From NCBI RefSeq assembly GCF_027942865.1, contig NC_134525.1, positions 22,381,657 through 22,445,656 of the forward strand: DNA of 64,000 nucleotides. Direction: 5' to 3'. This DNA is from Odontesthes bonariensis (Eukaryota > Chordata > Actinopteri > Atheriniformes > Atherinopsidae). The first letter of the stretch is position 1. Each line of letters begins with the position of its first letter. Both the position numbers and the translations under genes were made by a program. This document shows positions 52,023 to 64,000 of the stretch, in pieces. The notes beneath the pieces are model-generated. The model was not told where the DNA came from, ran no database searches, and saw nothing but the letters and a program-made list of their open reading frames with translations.

Positions 52023-52386
52023 GGCTGCACGGTGGTGTGGTGGTTAGCACTGTCGCCTCACAGCAAGAAGGTTCCAGGTTCAACACCCAGCTGGGGCCTT
52101 TCTGTGTGGAGTTTGCATGTTCTCCCCGTGTATGCGTGGGTTCTCTCTGGGTACTCCGGCTTCCTCCCACTGTCCAAAAAATCATGCATGTTAGGTTGAT
52201 TGGCATCTCTAAATTGTCCTTAGGAGTGAGTGTGAGCGTGCATGGTTGTTTGTCTCGTTTGTCTCTGTGTGGCCCTGCGGCCTGTCCAGGGTCCTGTCCC
52301 TGCCTCTTGCCCATTGACTGCTGGGATAGGCTCCAGCCCGCCCGCGACCCGATCGACAGATTCAGCGGTATAGATAATGGAGATGG
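52023..52386 (+). mobile_element. tRNA-derived SINE-like repeat, nearly complete
   Basis: Starts 'ggctgcacggtggtgtggtgg'. A pol III A-box-like 'tggttagcactg' (52041-52052) and a perfect B box GGTTCAACACC (52077-52087) follow, then the body '...gtttgcatgttctccccgtg...ctccggcttcctcccactgtcc...ggataggctccagcccgcccgcgaccc', ending 'agcggtatagataatggagatgg'. This is among the commonest short repeats in percomorph genomes. Partial copies lie at 9125, 35275 and in the FIIND-CARD exon. Confidence 0.85.
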
Positions 52387-54290
52387 TGACTTTTCTCTTT
52401 AATGACATCATGTCTTTATGTTTGCTCACTGAATGGTCTGTTTTCTTTTGGAATTATTTTAAATTGATATTTAACAAAATGTCTCAATTTCAGTGCTACA
52501 GTTTCATATATGCTAATACATATTTGTGCTAAGATAAAATTATTTACCTATACATTATTGACACGTTTGAAACACATTCTAAAATTGCCATGAAATATAC
52601 TCCCATAGTAAATACTTTCACCATGCCATTATGATATAGAATATAGCAGAGTCAAAAGGTGGAGACTAACCTAAGCTGAGATAGTCAGCTTGCCAAAAAA
52701 TTTATATTAATCCACCAAAAATGAGTCAGAGGAGAATGGCATAGCAATAACCAACCATATGTATAAAAAAGTCGATTCACCAAATTGTTCAAGGCAGAAG
52801 TGTTGTAGAACCAACAAATACGTCAGTTGTCATGTATAAATTTATCAACACAAAGCACCATTAGCCATGAGCAGCCTTTTTACTCAGTGTAACCTTGATC
52901 TTTGTACTAAATTTCATTAATGCGTCTAATGCCAACACAAACAATTATTTGAAACAGTTTCACTTCCAGTTCGAGGTTCAGACTTGTGCCTTTTTAGTGT
53001 TGGAACAGCCTTGACTTTCAACGTCAGTGTCCCTGCAAAGCGAGGGCCTTCCTGTACATAAAACTGTTGTTTGAAGTGTTGCAAACATATCCAAACATTA
53101 TCCTGACTGTGTTTCTGCACAGAAAAACTTACCACATTCACTGATCTAAGATAGCTGGATCTTTGAGGAAGCTGAAAAGGGTCAACTTGCCCACACAACC
53201 ATAAACACATTTTCCTGAAGACATCTCTGAGACAAAGAATTCATTAGAGACTATTCATTAGAATAGAATAATAGAAAGTTTTATTTCTGAAAGCATTGCT
53301 TCCCTCTAATCAGCTGTGTGCAGCACATCCAGCCATAACACATGCTGCCATATTTGGAAATCTCTTAAGTGTTTATTTTGTCTCCACACAGGCTAAATGA
53401 CACCAATGTTATAATATCACATGTAATGACTATACATTCACAGGTTACCATTTTCTGCACAGCATGTATTTTTAGCATATTTTCAACCTTTTTATTTTTA
53501 GGTGAAGCCTTCACCTCTGCTTCATTAGTCTTATTCAGTTAAAAGTTGAACTTTCAATATTTACAAAAAAACACCTTCTCAATTACCACAGCTGTGTGTG
53601 GAAAAACATTTATTATCACTTATTATTTGTGAAATAAAGCTTCAGTTCACTTTGCTTTTAAATCAAGTAGTGATATGAAATTGGAAGGAAACAGTCATAC
53701 AATCCTTAGTGATATAGTCAAATAGAAAATATTGTGCTGTTGAGATTAAAGAAAAGAATTATATTACTTTGATAATCATGTCATGGGTGGTATATTTGGG
53801 TTCACTTTTAACTACTGTCCATGCATGAAACTCTGGATTACTGGCCTTTGCAGTATTTTAGCTCCAAATCTCAGATATTTCTGTTTTTTAGGACTTTTTG
53901 AAATATTAAAATAGTTCATAGGAATTTGAGATTTGGGCTTTTATCACAATAATCACAAGATTTGCTTCATCCTTCAATCTATGTTTTTTTTTTATTGTGT
54001 AAATCTAGAATGGTAAAGTAAAAAGTGTGTTCCAGCTTTTACCACAAGATGGTGCTAATAGTATGAAAGTAGTGAGACTAATAGGTTTTTGAGAAGGAAA
54101 ATCAACAACCTGCTGTTTGATATTGAAAGTCCTTTGCATGTTCTGTTTGACAGTAAAAAACATGTTACATTGTTGAGATACTGTCTGTGAATTGTTCTTA
54201 GTATGATATAAAGCACGGCTTAGTGCATCGCTTTCCATCTTTAATCGCCAGGCTGCCATTGTACTGATTGTTTTTAGCCAACATGTTCAA
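52387..54290. other. Intergenic, no gene seen
   Basis: AT-rich DNA between the SINE and the Tc1 remnant. No exon, RNA gene or confident repeat recognised. Confidence 0.45.
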
Positions 54291-54365
54291 TTCAGTTTTA
54301 TCTATATAACACTAAATCACAACAAATGTCATCTCAAGGCAATTCAAAGATACAGTCCAATTCAA
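54290..54365 (-). repeat. L2-type LINE 3'UTR scrap
   Basis: 'caattcagttttatctatataacactaaatcacaacaaatgtcatctcaaggcaattcaaag' resembles the reverse complement of a LINE 3'UTR such as that at 50150-50220 (cactttgaattgcctt...tataaataaaattg). Confidence 0.5.
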
Positions 54366-54412
54366 GTCCTTTCAAATAAAGATTTTAAAAAGTTAAAAAC
54401 TTCTCTTTGATC

Positions 54413-55275
54413 CAATCGCCCGTCCTGAGCGTGCACGAGGTGAAGGTGGAAAGAAAAAACCCTTTGAATTAAAAGAAGCCACATGGGCTCAGGAGGAGCT
54501 TGGAAAACTATTTTCACTCAACACAGTCCACGGCTGCATCCAAAAATGTAACCTGAACCTGTGTTACACAAGGAGGAAGCCATATATCAACTCTATGCAG
54601 AAACACAGCCCAGTTCTCTGGACACAAGCTCATCTCAAATGGACAGAAAGACAGTGGACACGTGTTCTGTGGTCAGATGAGTCCACGTTTCAGCTGCTTT
54701 TGGGAAAAACAGACGTCTGCTTCTACAAAGATGAGAAAGAGCATCCAGGCTGTTATCAGAGAAAAGTGCAAAAGCCAGCGTCTGTGATGGTATGGGTGTG
54801 CATCAGTGTCCATGACATGGATGACTTCACATGTGTGAAGGTACCATTAATGCAGACGTGGATGTTGGAGTTTATGGACATATGCTACCATCAAGGTGAC
54901 ATCTTTTCCTGGGAGGTTATTTCAGCAGGACAATGCCAGACCTCATTTTGCACGTCTTCCAACAGCATGGCTTCATACACAGTGTGTGTGCTTGACTGGC
55001 CTGCCTGCATTCCACATCTGTCTCCTATTGAAAATATAAGGAGCATCATGAAGAGGAGAATCAGACAACAAATGGACACAGATTCCTCTGAAAAACTGCA
55101 ACAATTAGTATCCTCAGTTCCCAAACCATTAATGATGATGGAACACAAAATCACAGCTATAAAACTCAAAACACATCCAATAGGGGAGGATAGAGGACCC
55201 CTTTTACAAGTCTACGATTATGCTTATTGTTTCATTATTCCCACAACTACGGACATCTGTATTCAATATTTGTGA
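54413..55275 (+). mobile_element. Tc1-like transposase remnant (third family)
   Basis: The frame 54595-55275 reads HSPVLWTQAHLKWTERQWTR, VLWSDESTFQLL, ERKVQKPASVMVW-like sequence and PHLSPIENIRSIMKRRIRQQ. The first Asp and last Glu of the DDE triad are in this frame; the middle Asp (FQQDNARPHFA) survives only in another frame at about 54920-54952, so indels split the gene. 54413-54594 carries upstream transposase (TVHGCIQKCNLNL/YTRRKP-like). The N-terminal helix-turn-helix and the terminal repeats were not found. Confidence 0.82.
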
Positions 55276-55950
55276 AGAATCAACACAGAGGAACTCGTGA
55301 TTTAACTCTGAAAATATCTAGATATACTCAAATACTCTCTACGCCAAAAATTCTTCACTTTTTTCATATATATCATGTTTACACCGGCGCTATCTACAGC
55401 TCTGTTTTACACAATTTCAACCTGAAGGCAACATTAGGACGTCATTTATCTGTAAACCAATGGCTGTTAGGAGAGGGCGTGGTCAAATAAACCTGTAGAC
55501 CCTTGTCCAGCTGACTGACTGTGGCTACGGAGTCCCATTGATACAGTGGAGTTTAACAGCCTTGCTTTTATTTACAATATATGCTGTTTGTTAGTAACTA
55601 ACCTAATTAGATGCTAAAATCACAGCTTTTCGGCTGTCATCTTGCCTCGTGCTCCCTCCTGAACAGAGGACAGGTGAGGTGAGCGAGCATCTCTTTTTTT
55701 GAACGCTGCCAAGAATTTCCAAGCACACGATTTAAAGACTATCCCCTCGGTGGCCATTATCAATTCAACATAGTCAGGCGGAGATAGATTTTTTAAATTT
55801 AATTTCAGTCGGTTTGAACGTTGCAGTGTTAGACATCAATGTGACAAATGACACGAGTTAAAACGCTAGTGGAATATTAACACTTAAGTATGTTCGTTAC
55901 TGATTTAGCTGTCACTTTGTGTTTTGATTTTTATTCCTCTGACAAGTGAG
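55276..55950. other. Distal 5' flank of ezh2
   Basis: AT-rich sequence with no recognised gene or repeat, rising in GC towards the ezh2 promoter. Confidence 0.4.
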
Positions 55951-56279
55951 AGAACAAAGGAAACCTATGCACATGTCTCCGCTGCAGGGCCCTCGGTGTA
56001 TCTCTAGGTCTCATTGGCTGTTACCGGTACACCGTCAGACCTATTGTGGGACACCACACTTGGAAAAAAAACTAACATCAGCTTCTCTAATTGGTCCAAA
56101 TGTTTGGCGCCTCTTGAATCTGCTGCAGCTGTAGTGGGCGGTTGAGTGCGAGACTGTAGGCAGTTTGAACCGCGTCTGTGTTGAAGCGGAAACATTGAAA
56201 TTAAACAGTTTGTTCTGAGGCAAGATAGAACGAAACTATACGATTACCAGCCACAAACGGGGTTTGGTGCTTGAGAACC
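55951..56279 (+). promoter_or_regulatory. ezh2: ezh2 promoter with CCAAT, E2F and CHR-like motifs
   Basis: Inverted CCAAT boxes (ATTGG) at 56013-56017 and 56090-56094, a perfect E2F consensus TTTGGCGC at 56103-56110 and a CHR-like TTTGAA at 56164-56169 lead into a CpG-rich stretch. CCAAT/E2F/CHR combinations mark cell-cycle genes, and mammalian EZH2 is a known E2F target. The motifs are seen; their use in this fish is inferred. Confidence 0.6.
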
Positions 56280-56515
56280 AAAGTAAGGAAAGGGCAACTT
56301 TTGTTGTTTGCCGCTTCTGGGTGTGTGAAGCCGGGTGTCGCGCGAAGCGAATCGCTCCCTCCTGCCGAGCTAATTGCTAGCTAGCTGCGGTGCTAACGTT
56401 ACGGCTAGCCGGGACACGGAGCGAGCTAATCCCCAACACAAAGGACGACTTCGCCGGTCTTCGTCCTATCACTCCCGAATCTCTCCGTTGGATGAGGACT
56501 GAGCCTTCCATACAG
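56280..56515 (+). other. ezh2: ezh2 untranslated exon 1 (5' end approximate)
   Basis: A CpG-island stretch ends at ...ccatacag before the donor gtgagataag (56516). EZH2 genes begin with a non-coding first exon upstream of the ATG exon, which fits. The transcription start is a guess within about 150 bp. Confidence 0.6.
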
Positions 56516-58814
56516 GTGAGATAAGCTGTCAGTGCCAGTGTCTTTATTTACAACACATTTGTTGCTATTCAAATGGCCCGGATTTGTTCTTGGTGCCTTG
56601 TGAATGCCTCAGTCTTTGTCAACTAACCAACTGTTAGCTCGCCGGGGTGTCGTGACAAATTTAGTATCTCTGTCAAAATGCACACCCCCATAAAATCATT
56701 TTACCGTAGTTTCTTTAGAATAAATAATTTATTATGGATTGCAAGCTCGTGGTTCTTAAAGAGAGACTGATTTATATTATGTTCTACGGTTAACCGGTTT
56801 GTATGCTAGGGGAAGCACATTTTGAGTGGGGTCCAAACTTGGCACGACAGCGGTCGCTTCCCTGAGCTTGAGTTTTGTTTCTTTAATGTGTCTATTTCAC
56901 CCTGAAATTTAGTTATTACTCACCTACTATCACATTCTTAACGTTTCCGCATAGTTTACTAGTTATTGTTGGGGGTGTTGATGTATATGACCTGCATTTC
57001 CTGAATCTGGGGGGACTTTTCAGCTTTGAAACACCTTGCATTTTAATGCCCGCGTTAGTATAATACTTTATTATGTGTGATCGTCCCTTAAGGAGCCAAA
57101 CTGGGCGAACAGTAGAAGATTGACTTCCTCTTGTTTTGTCTTGTGGGGGCGATGTTCAACTTTTGGCTTCATTATAACCCTCATAACCTTGAGTGAGCTG
57201 CAATTGTTGTGTTGTTTAAAGAGCTGACACCTGATCCAGGAAGCTTTTATTTCACCTGTCAAGGGAGAAGTCCTGTCAAACAGCCACAGAGGATTGCATA
57301 TGCTCAGCTATTGGCAAAGCCAACCCAATGTAGATTAAACAACACCCTCGTGTGAGTTCTAATATTTTGTTGTAAACATTCAATGTTTTATATTCAACTT
57401 TTTCTATCTTTGTGGGCTGTAATTTGTGGTGGTGTTGTTAAACTCAGTGGGGGTTTCAGATTCTGTCGACGCCATGTAAATATTGCGTAGGTATCTTAAG
57501 CTTTCCCTTTTTTTTTTTTTTTAATTTGCTCACAATCTTACAGCAGTGTGTGGTTTAAAGATTAAGTTTGGTCAAATTTGTCATGCTTTTGCAGTCCTGT
57601 ACGTCTTCATGGCATCTGTCTGACACGTCTAATCTGAAGTGCGAGATTTGAGTCAGACCCGACAGGCTGGTTGGTAGCATCTCCTGCTCACTGCCAGGTG
57701 GCAGATGGATCTTGTAGCAGTATGAAGACAGACAGCTGATGTCATTTTCACAAAGTGAACACTTGGATTTCTTATCTAACTTCCTTCAGATCAGAGCAGA
57801 TTTGTCAACCTCAAAGTTAACTCTTGAATGCAGAAGTGAGAGCTGAATTAAAGTGTTTTTTTGTTTTTGTTTTTTTACTGTGGATGTTCATCAGCCCGGT
57901 CGCATAAATTTTAATCACAGCCAGCCTTTATTTAAATCTCTAATTGATGTAACACTTGCTGATCTTCTGTCATTATGCTGCTGTCAGTAGGGATATCATG
58001 ATCATAACATTTGAAATTCTGGTTATTGCTCAAACATTGGGATGAATGATTTAATCTTTGTTTTTATCTACTGCTATAGTAATAATACTGTTATAATACA
58101 AGCCTAACAGTAGTTTAATAATACATATGGACCTTCTAAAGAAGAAGAGGAACCATTTATTTGCTGTGAAAATTGCTTTTATTTGGGTTTAAGGCTTTGT
58201 GAACTTAAAATCCTGGAACTCCAGTTGTCTGTTCAGATGCACTAAATTGGATGGAGGGTGGAAGCATTAAAAACTAAGGAAATGTGACATTTCTGGTAAT
58301 TTAATCCAGCTGTTATCAGACATGAATAGAGACGGTTATGTGAAATGATTACAGTTCATTTCAAGTAGTGCCCATCAACATATAGTGAAAGCCCCACCTG
58401 TTGGTGGATATTTCCATTTCCATACCGTTTCATTTTAAACTGTTCATTTGCAGGTTTCTAATATACTTTAAATTTAAAAAAAAAATTAACTGTCAATTAC
58501 TCAACAACTGTTACTGAGAATAAAGCAATTGCCATTGTTTCAAACAGGTACTTTGGCCTACCTTGCTGTCTGAACCAGTAAGACATCAATGTTCTTCAGG
58601 GTTCTACATATAACTCAGTTACTATTGTTGAGTTTTGGTTTTTAAAGTTTGTGGTCATCCTTAAAACCTGAGTTTTTCTTCCTGATTTCTACCTTTTAAG
58701 TCTAAAAATGATGACAAACTTGTGTTTGTGTGGGGAAAAGAGTGTAAGCAAAGGACATGTGAAGACAGTTACTCTGTGTTTAGAAACCTTCATCGTCCTT
58801 CTGTCTGGCTGCAG
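56516..58814 (+). other. ezh2: ezh2 intron 1
   Basis: 2.3 kb with GT...AG ends. CpG-rich at its start, then AT-rich. No repeat with definable ends and no other gene seen. Confidence 0.6.
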
Positions 58815-58821
58815 GTTAATC

Positions 58822-63908
<5,087 letters not shown>

Positions 63909-64000
63909 GTAAGTCCAGAGCTGAGATGTTACTGATGTGTGTCGTTGTTTATTTGTTCCTGTCGTTGGGTTGAACGTGACATCAACTGGTTATGTACAAG

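Noticed and set aside
52023..52110. tRNA gene suggested by A and B box
   Set aside because: The boxes sit at the head of a ~360-bp interspersed repeat and no full cloverleaf follows; it is a tRNA-derived SINE.
55946..56223. Short open frames on both strands in the ezh2 promoter
   Set aside because: GC-rich promoter DNA before exon 1; no family signature.

Overview
The window is vertebrate genomic DNA, almost certainly from a ray-finned (probably percomorph) teleost. Coding exons are short, carry GT/AG splice sites and sit in a sea of typical fish repeats: Tc1-like, L2-like LINE, hAT, PIF/Harbinger, TTAA-targeting foldback elements, a tRNA-derived SINE and GATG-type tails. There is no operon structure, CRISPR array or prokaryotic signal. 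Three protein-coding genes can be supported.

(1) The left 38 kb, minus strand, is the 5' part of nebl in its LIM-nebulette (Lasp-2) form. Coding exon 1 ([10 protein letters not shown]...) starts at 38464; exons 2, 3 and 4 lie at 33952-33858, 8437-8353 and 1249-1142. The gene continues off the left edge. Its 25-kb second intron holds most of the mobile elements: a Harbinger element, a MADF-coding element with an adjoining MITE, Tc1 fragments and a hAT nested inside another hAT.

(2) 42373-45537, minus strand, is one uninterrupted 1054-codon reading frame ending in FIIND and CARD domains, the signalling architecture of CARD8 and of the NLRP1 C-terminus. It has no NACHT or LRR. Its ~650-residue N-terminal half is built from three interleaved repeat types, plus one piece that looks like exonised interspersed repeat. 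This is the most unusual locus in the window. A CpG-rich stretch at 51.0-51.2 kb may hold its untranslated first exon.

(3) From ~56 kb to the right edge, plus strand, is the 5' part of ezh2, the PRC2 histone H3K27 methyltransferase: a CpG-rich promoter with CCAAT, E2F and CHR-like motifs, an untranslated exon 1 ending at 56515, and coding exons at 58822-58938, 60290-60418, 60498-60617, 60726-60846 and 63729-63908. The SET domain lies beyond the window.

Between genes 1 and 2 (38.7-41.1 kb) lie a Tc1 fragment and a broken L2-type LINE. Between genes 2 and 3 (46-55.3 kb) lie a MITE, LINE pieces, a SINE and a decayed Tc1 transposase. The ezh2 introns carry a 545-bp TTAA-flanked element with a perfect internal palindrome and a 1.1-kb hAT with an 8-bp target duplication. 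The three genes have no obvious shared function (cytoskeleton, inflammasome-type sensing, chromatin).
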